A program made the translations under genes and the position numbers. The notes beneath the pieces were generated by a model. That model did no database searches, was not told where the DNA came from, and saw only the letters and a program-made list of their open reading frames with translations. 64,000 nucleotides of DNA from Thalassomonas haliotis (GTDB lineage: Bacteria > Pseudomonadota > Gammaproteobacteria > Enterobacterales > Alteromonadaceae): positions 5,332,001-5,396,000 of the forward strand of contig NZ_CP059693.1 in the NCBI RefSeq assembly GCF_028657945.1, given 5' to 3'. This document shows positions 23,944-32,499 of this stretch, in pieces (the first letter of the stretch is position 1; the number at the start of each line of letters is the position of its first letter).

Positions 23944-24607
23944 AGTTAAGCGCCCAGGCCTTGCCTACTTCGTCAAAGGGCACATTGCCCCGGTAACCGC
24001 CTGGAATAGGCAGATAAGCCAATTCCCGGGTAGCCCCTATTTCTGAGGTGTAATACCCCAGTAAGGTCAGTGATTTAGTGCGGTAAAAGAAATCTTTATC
24101 CTTGCTATCAAAATCACCGCTGGCATCTTCCAGGTCACTTAGCAAATTATTGAGCAAATCAACTTGCTGCGCCTGATGGCATTTGGCAAAAGCTTGTCCC
24201 AGTTGTTTAACGGCAGTGCTTTGCAGTTTTTCCAGTCCGCGGATAAAGGCCAGCTGCTCTTCTTTGCTAAAGCAAAAAGCCAGCTGGTTATCGATAAAAC
24301 CATGGACATCGACATCGGATGCCGAGGGTGTCTCTGTCGCCGGAATAATCAAACCCACTAAAATACGCAGCAGGTTTAGCTGCTGTGGGTTGAGTATTTT
24401 CCCGGTCCGGCCCGGGATATCTTTTTGCGCTTGATACCCCTGTACCGCCAGTGAAATCGAACTCATGGAAAGCGCACCGCCAAACAGGGCCGTCAATTGT
24501 TTCATGGCCCGGCGGCGGGAAGTATCCACCTGACTAAGCGTTTCGCTTGCTGTTAACTTATCTGTTACCTGATCCGCAGCATTGTCCATCACATTTTCCT
24601 TCATCAT
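23942..24607 (-). CDS. Gluconate 2-dehydrogenase subunit 3-family protein, 221 aa
   Basis: The small subunit partner of GMC dehydrogenases. The N-terminus has a twin-arginine-type signal (TSRRRAMKQLTALFGGALSMSSISLAV), so the folded complex is exported by Tat and may carry the large subunit along, which has no signal of its own. The mature part contains LNLLRILVGLIIPATETPSASDVDVHGFID, typical of this family, and ends with LGYYTSEIGATRELAYLPIPGGYRG. It lies 22 bases after the symporter gene and 95 bases before the GMC gene in one operon. Confidence 0.85.
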   Translation of the reverse strand: MMKENVMDNAADQVTDKLTASETLSQVDTSRRRAMKQLTALFGGALSMSSISLAVQGYQAQKDIPGRTGKILNPQQLNLLRILVGLIIPATETPSASDVDVHGFIDNQLAFCFSKEEQLAFIRGLEKLQSTAVKQLGQAFAKCHQAQQVDLLNNLLSDLEDASGDFDSKDKDFFYRTKSLTLLGYYTSEIGATRELAYLPIPGGYRGNVPFDEVGKAWALN

Positions 24608-24629
24608 TAGCCTTATTGTTATCCGGTGT

Positions 24630-26525
24630 TCAGCTTGTAGCCTTAGCCTGTTTGATGTCCTGTATCGACCCCGGTGTTAACGCCTGGTTTTCTTCTTGTG
24701 CGATATCACTGGGATAATCCTGCATCTTGTCCCACCAGTTTATTTTTAAATACCAGGAAGTCACGGCAATAGTTACCAGGGCATAACCGAAATATTGCCA
24801 TTGCTGGATCACCATAAATATCGGTGCTGCCGTCAGGGCCGAATGCCAGACAATGCCTATGATCACATTCGACATATCCCGCTTAAACTCCCGGTTCGGC
24901 TGTACAGCCGGATGGGTTTTGCGGATCTCATCCAGCACCGGCTGCCAAAAACCCCAGGGACGGGTTTTCAGGTAAAAACGTTTCAGCACTTCGATATCAT
25001 CCGGTTTAGTCAATAGGGTACCGGCTATGCTGCCCGCCAGGCACATGGCAAACAAAATAGGAAAGCCGTATAAAGGCGACAGCGTGGTAAACATCATCAA
25101 AAATGCGCCGACGATACCGGTTAACATACCGTAGAAATAACCGAAACCATTAAAGCGCCACCAGTACCATTTCAGCATATTCGCCGCGGTATAACCGCCG
25201 TAAAGGGCCGACACTATCCATAAAATAGCCTCGTTTAATGACGGTACAAATAAACCTATGCAGGTCCCCGCCACCACAAACACGATGGAGACGATATAAC
25301 TGAGGTAAACATAGGTTTTATCCGCAGCATTGGGGTTAATATATTTTTTATAGATATCATTGACCACATAGGCCGGGGCGGCATTGGTGGTGGCGGCGAA
25401 GGTCGACATAAAGGTGGCCAGCAAGCCGGCGATCATTAATCCCAGCAAGCCGGAAGGCACATAGTTCATCAGGGCAAACGGCAGAATTTGTTCAAAGTCG
25501 ACCTCGCTGCCCATGGCCCTGAGATCCCCCATAAAAAACACCAGGGCAAGCATGGCCAGGCCGGTGATCATCATATAGCGGGGAAATAACAGCACCAGGT
25601 TCACTATCCAGCTCATTTTCGCGGCATCTGTGGGGCTTTTCGCCGACAGCACCCTTTGCATATCAAAGTTTGGCGCAGGCCCCGCCAGGCTTTGCAGGAA
25701 ACCTTTAAACAGCACCAGCATAAAAAACACCGAAAACAGCGACCAGCCGTCTTCGATAATTTTATCATTGGCAGACGCCAGTATGCCGGACCAGTCAAGG
25801 TCTAAGGTCCAGGAGAATAACATGCTGTCCCAGCCATCGGGCGTCACCTTAGCCAGCATTTCCGGAGAAACCTGCATCATGGCAATCACACCTATGGCGA
25901 TACTGGCCAATGTCATGATCACAAACTGCACCACTTCGGTAATAACGACACTGAACATGCCCCCCTTGACCACATAGATAGTGGTAATAAAGGTAATGAT
26001 CAGGCCGTAGAGAATTTCATTGCTATGGGGATCCGCCGATAACTGCCAGGGCAAAAAGGCCACCGCAAACTTACCGGCGCCGACAAAGCCATAGGCCAGG
26101 AACCCCAGCACTCCGAGCAGGGCAAAGACCACCACGATAATATGGCTGAGCCTGGCCCCCAGGTTTTCACCAAAGCGGAAGGTGATCCATTCTGCGCCCG
26201 TCATCACCCCGGAGCGGCGCAGCCAGATAGATAAAAAAACCATCAGGAAAATCTGGTTAAAGGCCGGCCATAACCAGGGGATAAAAATACTTTTTAAACC
26301 GTAGATAAACAGCAGGTATACCATCCACATGGTGCCGCTGATATCAAACATGCCGGAGGCATTCGATAACCCCAGGTAATACCAGGGGAGTTCGTTGCCG
26401 CCGAGGAAATACCCTTTGATATTTTTAGACGCCCGGCTGGAAATCCAGAAACCTATGCCGAGAGAAACTAATATGTATAAGGCGATGATGCCTATATCTA
26501 AGGGTGACAAATTCATAGCTTTCAC
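24630..26525 (-). CDS. Sodium:solute symporter (SSS family), 631 aa
   Basis: An inner-membrane Na+-coupled transporter with about 13-14 hydrophobic helices. Family features are the N-terminal SPLDIGIIALYILVSLGIGFW, the glycine-rich GYFLGGNELPWYYLGLSNAS, the MTGAEWITFRFG stretch, and STFAATTNAAPAYVVNDIYK in the Na+-binding region. The long C-terminal extension is common in sugar-transporting members. It is the first gene of the operon and directly follows two LacI-type operators, so it likely imports the manno-oligosaccharides released by the GH5 enzyme. Confidence 0.88.
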   Translation of the reverse strand: MKAMNLSPLDIGIIALYILVSLGIGFWISSRASKNIKGYFLGGNELPWYYLGLSNASGMFDISGTMWMVYLLFIYGLKSIFIPWLWPAFNQIFLMVFLSIWLRRSGVMTGAEWITFRFGENLGARLSHIIVVVFALLGVLGFLAYGFVGAGKFAVAFLPWQLSADPHSNEILYGLIITFITTIYVVKGGMFSVVITEVVQFVIMTLASIAIGVIAMMQVSPEMLAKVTPDGWDSMLFSWTLDLDWSGILASANDKIIEDGWSLFSVFFMLVLFKGFLQSLAGPAPNFDMQRVLSAKSPTDAAKMSWIVNLVLLFPRYMMITGLAMLALVFFMGDLRAMGSEVDFEQILPFALMNYVPSGLLGLMIAGLLATFMSTFAATTNAAPAYVVNDIYKKYINPNAADKTYVYLSYIVSIVFVVAGTCIGLFVPSLNEAILWIVSALYGGYTAANMLKWYWWRFNGFGYFYGMLTGIVGAFLMMFTTLSPLYGFPILFAMCLAGSIAGTLLTKPDDIEVLKRFYLKTRPWGFWQPVLDEIRKTHPAVQPNREFKRDMSNVIIGIVWHSALTAAPIFMVIQQWQYFGYALVTIAVTSWYLKINWWDKMQDYPSDIAQEENQALTPGSIQDIKQAKATS

Positions 26526-26629
26526 TTCTTATAATTGTTAACCGGGCTTTATGCCGCTGCAAAACTGCACCAGGCATATTCGTCATATAATCACCTTAAC
26601 CCGTTCAAGCATTGCAAACAAGCACTTTT

Positions 26630-26643
26630 TGTAACCGGTTACA
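26630..26643. promoter_or_regulatory. LacI-family operator, site 4 (perfect)
   Basis: TGTAACCGGTTACA is an exact 14-bp palindrome 105 bases before the symporter start. It is the best copy in the window. Confidence 0.8.
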
Positions 26644-26761
26644 ATGTTTGTTTTAGCTTTTGCCAAGTGACTGAACTTAAGGACAATTGCCAAAGCCAGG
26701 CAAAATAAGCGGGTAAAATAACACTAAGTACTTGAAAGAATTCGCGCATCTGTGATACATC

Positions 26762-26775
26762 TGTAACCGGTAACC
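26762..26775. promoter_or_regulatory. LacI-family operator, site 5
   Basis: TGTAACCGGTAACC, two mismatches, is 39 bases before the lacI-type gene start. This is a good position for autorepression. Site 4 lies 132 bases away on the symporter side. Confidence 0.65.
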
Positions 26776-26813
26776 CTTTATCTGTCATCACCTAGCATAA
26801 GACCGGACTCCCC

Positions 26814-27806
26814 ATGTCAACAATAAGAGATGTTGCAAAAGAAGTAGGATGCTCTACTGCAACGGTTTCCAGGGCGCTGAGTCACCCTGAAAAAGTATCC
26901 AAAGCCAGCCTGAAACGTATTCATGCCGCCATAGAGAAATTACAATACCGGCCCAATATGCTGTCGCAGCAGTTTCGCAACAAGCAGGCCAATACCATAG
27001 TGATCCTGGTACCGGATATCGCCAACCTGTTTTTTTCCACCGTGATCAGCGGCATTGAAAATGTCGCCCAAAGCAAAGGTTTCAACGTCTTACTGGGGGA
27101 TACCCGGGATTCTTCCGAGCGGGAAAAAAACTTCATTAAGCTGGTAGAAACCAAACAGGCAGACGGTGTTATTCAGCTGCGTCCCTACAGCAAAAACAGC
27201 ATGTTGCCGAAAAAATTCGTCACCGCGGTCAATGCCTGTGGTTGTGAAGATACCCCCTACCCGGCGGTGCGCATCGACAATGCCGATGCCGCCCGCCAGG
27301 TAACCGAACACCTGATTTCTCTGGGGCATAAAAAAATCGGCCTGATTTCCGGCCTGACAGACAATCCCCATACGATAGACAGGTTGAAGGGCTACAAGCA
27401 GGCACTGGCGCAGGCGGGTATCGAATTTGATCCTGCCTTAGTGGCAGAGGGGGATTTCACCTTATGGTCCGGGCTTAATGCCAGCGAACATTTTATCCGT
27501 ATGACCGACAGGCCTACCGCCATTTTCAGCATGAATGACGAAATGGCGATAGGGGCGATGAAAGGCCTCAAAGCAAAGGGCCTGAAGATACCGGAAGATA
27601 TTTCCATTGCCGGCTTCGACGATCTGGAGTTTTCCAAGTACAGCGATCCACCGCTGACCACGGTTGCCCAACCCGCCGAGAAGCTCGGCGAAAAATCGGC
27701 GGAATTGCTGTTCCAGCTGATCGACGGCGAAACCAGTGCGCAAAATGAATATGTGCTTCCGGTGGAATTTATCATACGCCAGAGCACGGCGCCGCCACGC
27801 AGCTAA
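26814..27806 (+). CDS. LacI-family regulator of the mannan locus, 330 aa
   Basis: A repressor with the LacI helix-turn-helix at residues 1-22 (STIRDVAKEVGCSTATVSRAL), a hinge helix (QYRPNMLSQQFRNKQ) and a periplasmic-binding-protein-like sugar domain (IVILVPDIANLFFSTVISGIE, GFDDLEFSKYSDPPLTTVAQP). The gene diverges from the symporter operon with operators between them. Palindromes of the same sequence also flank the GH130 and mutase operons 16 kb away and precede the mannose isomerase gene, so this protein is the likely regulator of the whole locus. The inducer is probably a manno-oligosaccharide. Confidence 0.9.
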   Translation: MSTIRDVAKEVGCSTATVSRALSHPEKVSKASLKRIHAAIEKLQYRPNMLSQQFRNKQANTIVILVPDIANLFFSTVISGIENVAQSKGFNVLLGDTRDSSEREKNFIKLVETKQADGVIQLRPYSKNSMLPKKFVTAVNACGCEDTPYPAVRIDNADAARQVTEHLISLGHKKIGLISGLTDNPHTIDRLKGYKQALAQAGIEFDPALVAEGDFTLWSGLNASEHFIRMTDRPTAIFSMNDEMAIGAMKGLKAKGLKIPEDISIAGFDDLEFSKYSDPPLTTVAQPAEKLGEKSAELLFQLIDGETSAQNEYVLPVEFIIRQSTAPPRS

Positions 27807-27910
27807 CTTTAGAAGTCGGGCACAGGCCGGTAGTATCAGCTGCCAGCCTTTGTCTGAGATAACTTACCCGAAATAACTTTCCCGCCCACATCTCGCCTAA
27901 ACAGGCATAA

Positions 27911-27957
27911 CTGAAAATAAGTGCTGAAAATAAGTGCTGAAAATAAGCGCTGAAAAC
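27911..27957. repeat. 13-bp tandem repeat, 3.6 copies
   Basis: CTGAAAATAAGTG is repeated at 27911, 27924 and 27937 (the last with one change), then a partial copy follows to 27957. It lies between the lacI-type gene and the mannose isomerase gene, about 70 bases before operator site 6. Confidence 0.85.
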
Positions 27958-28026
27958 AAAAACTGAAGGCAATAGCTCAAGCAGATACGGCTATACTTTT
28001 TATTTCGCAAGTATTGCAAACAAAAA

Positions 28027-28040
28027 TGTAACGGGTTACA
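28027..28040. promoter_or_regulatory. LacI-family operator, site 6
   Basis: TGTAACGGGTTACA, one central change from the palindrome, is 61 bases before the ATG of the AGE-family isomerase. It suggests a separate, co-regulated promoter for the isomerase-pgi pair. Confidence 0.7.
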
Positions 28041-28100
28041 TTTGTTTTATCTTATCCATTTACACATTGCGGCGCTCATCCCGCCGGGATTAAAAACCCT

Positions 28101-29255
28101 ATGACAATATCAAACCGATTAGTCGACGCCAGTAAAAAACTTGAACTCTGGATGCAGCAACAGGCATTGCCTTTATGGTCTACCCGGGGCATCAACCCGA
28201 ATAACGGCTCGGTATTCGAGCGCTTATTAGCCGATGGCCAACCCGACTTAAGTGCCAATAACAGAACCCGGGTGCAGGCCAGGCAAATCTATGTGTTTTC
28301 GGTTGCTGCCCAGCAGGGCTGGTTCAAGCAGGGCTTGCCCGTGATCGCCGATATCGTGAACTACCTGGATAACAGCGCCCGGCTGGAGCAACATCAGGCA
28401 GGTTACGCCCATTTATTATCCAATAAAGGCAAGATACTCGATGATAAACTCGATGCCTATGATTTTGCCTTTTTTATTCTTGCCTGCGCCTATCGCTACC
28501 AGGCCTTTGGCGATCTGCATGCCCTGCACCAGCTTAACCAGTTGTTAGCCTTGGTGGACCTGGAGTTTAAAAAAGATCCCGGCGGCTGGATGGAGGGCAA
28601 TTATGCCAGCAACAAGCGGCGGCAGAATCCCCATATGCACCTGTTTGAAGCCTTTATCGCCTGTTATAAAGCCACTAGAGAAGGCAAATGGCTGGCCCGC
28701 GCCGGGGAAATATTCACCCTGTTTGAAACGGTCTTTTACGATGGGAAAAACCAGGTGATTTTAGAATACTTCCACCATAACTGGCAGCCCTTTAGCCAGG
28801 CACAGGGCCAGGTAGTAGAGCCGGGACATATGTTTGAATGGATCTGGCTATTACGTGAATACCATGCCCTGACCGGTACCCCGGTAAGCCAGTACTGCGA
28901 TGCCCTGTATCAAAAAGCCCTTAGCTTTGGCAGGGAGCCTGGCTCGGGTTTGATCTTTGATGAAATCGGCCAACACGGAGAAACACTGAGTGCGACCAAG
29001 CGCTGCTGGCCGGTCACGGAATGTATCAAGGCCAGCCTGGCGCAGGCCAAAGCCGGTGATAAACAGGCGGAAGTGCTGGCGGCAGAAGCTATAGAATTGT
29101 TATTTGAATTTTACTTGTCAAAAAATGTAACCGGTTCCTATATCGACCAACTGGACGCAAACAACCGTCCCATGGCAGAGCACGCTCCCGCCAGTACCTT
29201 GTACCATATTATGTGTGCGACGGTAGAGGCCGTGAACTATTGTCGGCAGCACTAA
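28101..29255 (+). CDS. AGE-family mannose isomerase/2-epimerase, 384 aa
   Basis: An (alpha/alpha)6-barrel enzyme that most likely converts free mannose to fructose. Conserved features are NRTRVQARQIYVFS (Arg55/Arg57), QNPHMHLFEA (His178, His180), EPGHMFEWIWLL (His243), RCWPVTE, and PASTLYHI (His369), the layout shared by mannose isomerases and N-acylglucosamine epimerases. It is distinct from the disaccharide epimerase at 7264-8568. Its operator and its place beside pgi support a sugar-catabolic role. A further operator-like palindrome lies inside the gene at 29126. Confidence 0.82.
   Translation: MTISNRLVDASKKLELWMQQQALPLWSTRGINPNNGSVFERLLADGQPDLSANNRTRVQARQIYVFSVAAQQGWFKQGLPVIADIVNYLDNSARLEQHQAGYAHLLSNKGKILDDKLDAYDFAFFILACAYRYQAFGDLHALHQLNQLLALVDLEFKKDPGGWMEGNYASNKRRQNPHMHLFEAFIACYKATREGKWLARAGEIFTLFETVFYDGKNQVILEYFHHNWQPFSQAQGQVVEPGHMFEWIWLLREYHALTGTPVSQYCDALYQKALSFGREPGSGLIFDEIGQHGETLSATKRCWPVTECIKASLAQAKAGDKQAEVLAAEAIELLFEFYLSKNVTGSYIDQLDANNRPMAEHAPASTLYHIMCATVEAVNYCRQH
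29126..29139. promoter_or_regulatory. Operator-like site inside the mannose isomerase gene, site 7
   Basis: TGTAACCGGTTCCT keeps the left half and centre of the LacI-type palindrome. It is 223 bases upstream of the pgi start and could control pgi or block read-through. It may also be chance, because it lies in coding sequence. Confidence 0.35.
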
Positions 29256-29348
29256 GCTTGATACCAACAAAAATGCAGACTCCCGGTTATGTCGGGGGTC
29301 GGTAAACCCTATTCAGCCAGAATCACTTTATATCTAACCGGGGATCCC

Positions 29349-31001
29349 ATGACAGCCAGAACCTCGCTTGCCAGCTGGCAGGCTTTATCCGAGCATGCCG
29401 GGCAAATGAAACAAGCCCATATGAATGACTTGTTTAACCAGGACAAGCAACGCTTTAACAAGTTCTCTCTCCAGCTGCCTGCCCTGCTGCTGGATTATTC
29501 GAAAAACCTGGTCACTGAGCATACCATGGAAAAACTGTTCGCCCTGGCAAGAGACTGCGATGTCAGCGGCTGGCAAAAGAAGATGTTCGCCGGTGAAGCC
29601 ATTAACCGCACTGAAAACAGGGCGGTTTTACACACGGCACTACGTAATCGCAACTTGGATCCGCTTTATGTTGACGGTGAAAACATCAGCGCCCGGGTGG
29701 AGCAAACCCTGGGCAAAATAAAAAGCTTCACCGAAAAAGTCCGCCAGGGGCACTGGCTGGGATACTCGGGAAAGCGCATCACAGATGTGGTCAACATCGG
29801 TGTCGGCGGCTCCAACCTGGGACCGCAAACCGTCACCGAGGCACTAAAACAATACAGTGATAACAGCATCAAGGTCCATTATGTCTCCAACGTTGACGGC
29901 GCACAAATCGCCGAGGTATTGAGGCCGTTAAATCCGGAAAAGGTCTTGTTTATTATTTCCAGCAAAACCTTTACCACCACGGAAACCATGACCAATGCCA
30001 GCACCGCAGTAAAATGGCTGGTGTCTGCTTCCTTTGATGAACAGGCCATCGGCAAGCATTTTGTCGCGGTCACCGCCAATAAAAGCAATGCCAGGGAATT
30101 TGGCATAGCGCAAGAAAATATTTTTGATATCTGGGACTGGGTCGGCGGCCGATTTTCCCTGTGGTCTGCCATAGGCTTACCTGTTGCCCTGGATCTGGGC
30201 TTTGATAAGTTTGTTGAACTGCTTGAAGGGGCTTATGAGATGGATGAGCATTTCAAGCAAGCACCGTTGGCAGAAAATGCCCCGGTGATCCTGGCGCTGC
30301 TCAGTGTCTGGAACTGTACCTTTTTGGGGGCGCAATCACAGGCGATCTTACCCTATGATCAATCATTACATATGCTCAGCGCCTACCTGCAACAGGCGGA
30401 AATGGAAAGTAACGGCAAATCGGTGACCTGGAACGGGGAGCCGGTAGATTATGCCACGGTACCGTCAATATGGGGCGAGCTGGGCATTAACGGTCAACAC
30501 GCCTTTTACCAGTACCTGCACCAAAGCAATAATGTGGTACCGGCAGATTTTATCGGCTCGGTAGAAAGCGTGACCCCGGTAAAAGGACACCATGAAACCC
30601 TGATGGCCAACTTCTTTGCCCAAACCCAGGCCTTAATGTGCGGGGTAGACGAAGCCCAGGTGCGGGCAGACTTAAAAGCCAGTGGCCGCCAATCCGATTA
30701 TATCGACAAGGTTGCCCCCCATAAGGTGCATAAAGGCAACCGCCCCACCAATACCATTTTGATGAAACGTATTACCCCAAAAACGCTCGGTTCATTGATC
30801 GCCCTTTACGAGCATAAGATTTTTGTCCAGGGGATCATCTTGCAAATCTGCTCTTTTGACCAGTGGGGCGTTGAGCTGGGCAAAGGCCTGGCCAATAAAA
30901 TACAGCAGGAGCTGACAAACCAGGGGCTTGAGGGGGAACATGACAGCTCTACCGCTGAGCTGATCCGTTTTTATAAAAACATAAAAGCCGCAGCCGGTTA
31001 A
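29349..31001 (+). CDS. pgi: Glucose-6-phosphate isomerase, 550 aa
   Basis: Interconverts glucose-6-phosphate and fructose-6-phosphate in the cytoplasm. VNIGVGGSNLGPQTVTEAL, the phosphate-binding SSKTFTTTETMTNA, WDWVGGRFSLWSAIGLPV, SLHMLSAYLQQAEMESNGK and the C-terminal FDQWGVELGKGLA are all present. The ATG at 29349 gives 550 residues, the usual length, and has GGGGA upstream; the longer frame from 29289 does not fit. It follows the mannose isomerase and ends at a terminator, so it links this sugar locus to central metabolism. It may be the only pgi of the genome or a locus-specific copy. Confidence 0.96.
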   Translation: MTARTSLASWQALSEHAGQMKQAHMNDLFNQDKQRFNKFSLQLPALLLDYSKNLVTEHTMEKLFALARDCDVSGWQKKMFAGEAINRTENRAVLHTALRNRNLDPLYVDGENISARVEQTLGKIKSFTEKVRQGHWLGYSGKRITDVVNIGVGGSNLGPQTVTEALKQYSDNSIKVHYVSNVDGAQIAEVLRPLNPEKVLFIISSKTFTTTETMTNASTAVKWLVSASFDEQAIGKHFVAVTANKSNAREFGIAQENIFDIWDWVGGRFSLWSAIGLPVALDLGFDKFVELLEGAYEMDEHFKQAPLAENAPVILALLSVWNCTFLGAQSQAILPYDQSLHMLSAYLQQAEMESNGKSVTWNGEPVDYATVPSIWGELGINGQHAFYQYLHQSNNVVPADFIGSVESVTPVKGHHETLMANFFAQTQALMCGVDEAQVRADLKASGRQSDYIDKVAPHKVHKGNRPTNTILMKRITPKTLGSLIALYEHKIFVQGIILQICSFDQWGVELGKGLANKIQQELTNQGLEGEHDSSTAELIRFYKNIKAAAG

Positions 31002-31016
31002 TTGCCGCTAAAAAGC

Positions 31017-31043
31017 AAAAAGGCCGATCATTTCGGCCTTTTT
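31017..31043. terminator. Bidirectional terminator after pgi
   Basis: AAAAAGGCCGA (31017-31027), loop TCATT, TCGGCCTTTTT (31033-31043). A/T runs on both sides let it serve pgi and the convergent VOC gene. Confidence 0.9.
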
Positions 31044-31078
31044 ATTATTTTTACAACATAACCCTTCGGCACAAGTTA

Positions 31079-31474
31079 TCAATCTTTATACTGGATCAGA
31101 TCCCATAAATTGCCATACAGATCGGCAAATACCGCAACAGTTCCGTATTCCTGCTCTGCAGGCTCGCGGACAAAGTTAATTCCCCGGGCCGTCATCTGCT
31201 TATAATCACGCCAGAAATCATCGGTTTTAAGGAACAAGAACACCCGGCCGCCGGTCTGGTTGCCGACACTGGCCTGCTGCTCGGGAGTAGAAGCCCTGCC
31301 CAGTAATAGCGACACCCCTTGGGAGCCAGGAGGCGCGATTACCACCCAACGTTTATCCTGCTCAGCCTGATAACTGTCTTCAAGCAGTTCAAAGTTAAGT
31401 TTTTTGGTATAGAAGGCTATCGCTTCATCATAATCATTGACGACCAGGGTGATATGGCCAATGGATTGTTTCAC
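31079..31474 (-). CDS. VOC-family (glyoxalase-like) protein, 131 aa
   Basis: A single vicinal-oxygen-chelate module: GHITLVVNDYDEAIAFYTKKLNFELLED, then VSLLLG, GGRVFLFLKTDDF and the final EQEYGTVAVFADLYGNLWDLIQ. Metal ligands would be His in GHITL and Glu in the EYGT region, as in many bacterial VOC proteins annotated as glyoxalase or bleomycin-resistance-like. Substrate unknown. It stands alone and converges on pgi. Confidence 0.88.
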   Translation of the reverse strand: MKQSIGHITLVVNDYDEAIAFYTKKLNFELLEDSYQAEQDKRWVVIAPPGSQGVSLLLGRASTPEQQASVGNQTGGRVFLFLKTDDFWRDYKQMTARGINFVREPAEQEYGTVAVFADLYGNLWDLIQYKD

Positions 31475-31846
31475 GCTTTTTCTCCTTAATTACAGCCGCT
31501 GATGGATAACTCACACAAGATTTACCGGCATTAAAGTCGGTGAATGGCTAATTTTATCCGAAGATCTTAGCCCGATACAGAATTAACAGCGGCATTTGCT
31601 AAAAATGAAAAAAACTAAAAAAAAATTTAAAAGATTAATTAGTGGCAACAACTTGTATATACAAAGGTTTTTATTTGTTCAAAAAATAAACAGTGAAAAC
31701 TTTGATTTCGATCTATTGCTTCTTGGAAAAAATACTATATCATGCGCCGCAACTAAAGCGTAAAACACCTGTTTAACTGCCCTGCAGCCCAGAGTGTATG
31801 CGCTTTTAAAAATATTTTTATTCATGCTAATGATGTAGGTAAGCTA
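31475..31846. other. Intergenic promoter region
   Basis: No gene is supported. The segment 31600-31750 is very A/T-rich and probably holds the promoter of the exported protein that starts at 31847. Confidence 0.4.
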
Positions 31847-32344
31847 ATGAAAAATGTTATTATTGTTGCACTATCTTTTCTTTTCTTCGCACACAACGCC
31901 ACGGCAAAACAACTTCAGTTTGTTACCAAAAATGCCAGCAATGAATCTCAATTATGCATGGAAGCCGCTACCGGGGTATTAAGCTTAAAAGAAATCGCCG
32001 AGATGTCGGGTATCAGCCAAAAAACATTGGATAAGCAAATCAAATGTAATGGCCAGGATATTTCTAAGTTTGCCGGTAAATTTAACCACAAAACAGTAAA
32101 AGAAAACGCCGTTGTTACCGAAAACAACTTTGCTTTAACAGCAGGCCATGCCAACAAAGATGCGCAATTATGTGTTATTGCCGCCTCCGGCGACCTGGCA
32201 AAATTAAAACGTGCGGTACGTGCCCAGGGCATGAGTGTTAAGCGTTTTGCCCAATACAGCAGCTGTAACCAGCAGTCGGTTAATGACTTTGTTCGCCAGT
32301 ACGGCAGTGAGCAAGCCGCCAGCCAGTTGCAGAAGTACATCTAA
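31847..32344 (+). CDS. Exported DUF3718-like protein with duplicated domain, 165 aa
   Basis: A signal peptide (about 1-20, ending ATA) precedes two similar units. The first has ESQLCMEAATG ... KQIKCNGQDISKFAGKF and the second has DAQLCVIAASGD ... YSSCNQQSVNDFVRQYG. Each unit has two Cys, which suggests two disulfides, and the L-C-x-x-A-A/T pattern fits DUF3718 proteins of marine gammaproteobacteria. Function is unknown. It is monocistronic with its own terminator. Confidence 0.7.
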   Translation: MKNVIIVALSFLFFAHNATAKQLQFVTKNASNESQLCMEAATGVLSLKEIAEMSGISQKTLDKQIKCNGQDISKFAGKFNHKTVKENAVVTENNFALTAGHANKDAQLCVIAASGDLAKLKRAVRAQGMSVKRFAQYSSCNQQSVNDFVRQYGSEQAASQLQKYI

Positions 32345-32403
32345 TTACTGTTCGCTAAGCTTTCAATTAAATAACAATAATAACAGCACCGGCGCCTTAA
32401 AAA

Positions 32404-32439
32404 GAAAACCGCCAGAATAGAAATATTCTGGCGGTTTTT
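32404..32439 (+). terminator. Intrinsic terminator
   Basis: A 15-bp stem (32404-32418 with 32423-32437, loop GAAA) followed by T. It ends the DUF3718-like gene and, read the other way, could end the DUF3334 gene. Confidence 0.9.
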
Positions 32440-32499
32440 TGTTGATAAGCACTTTAAAATTTTCCCTGGCGCTGACAACCAGCTTTATAAAGAAATGCC

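Noticed and set aside
27911-27957. CRISPR array
   Set aside because: The repeated units are 13 bp and directly adjacent with no unique spacers.
29289-29348. Longer N-terminus for Pgi
   Set aside because: Adds 20 residues not found in the family; the ATG at 29349 has a better ribosome site.
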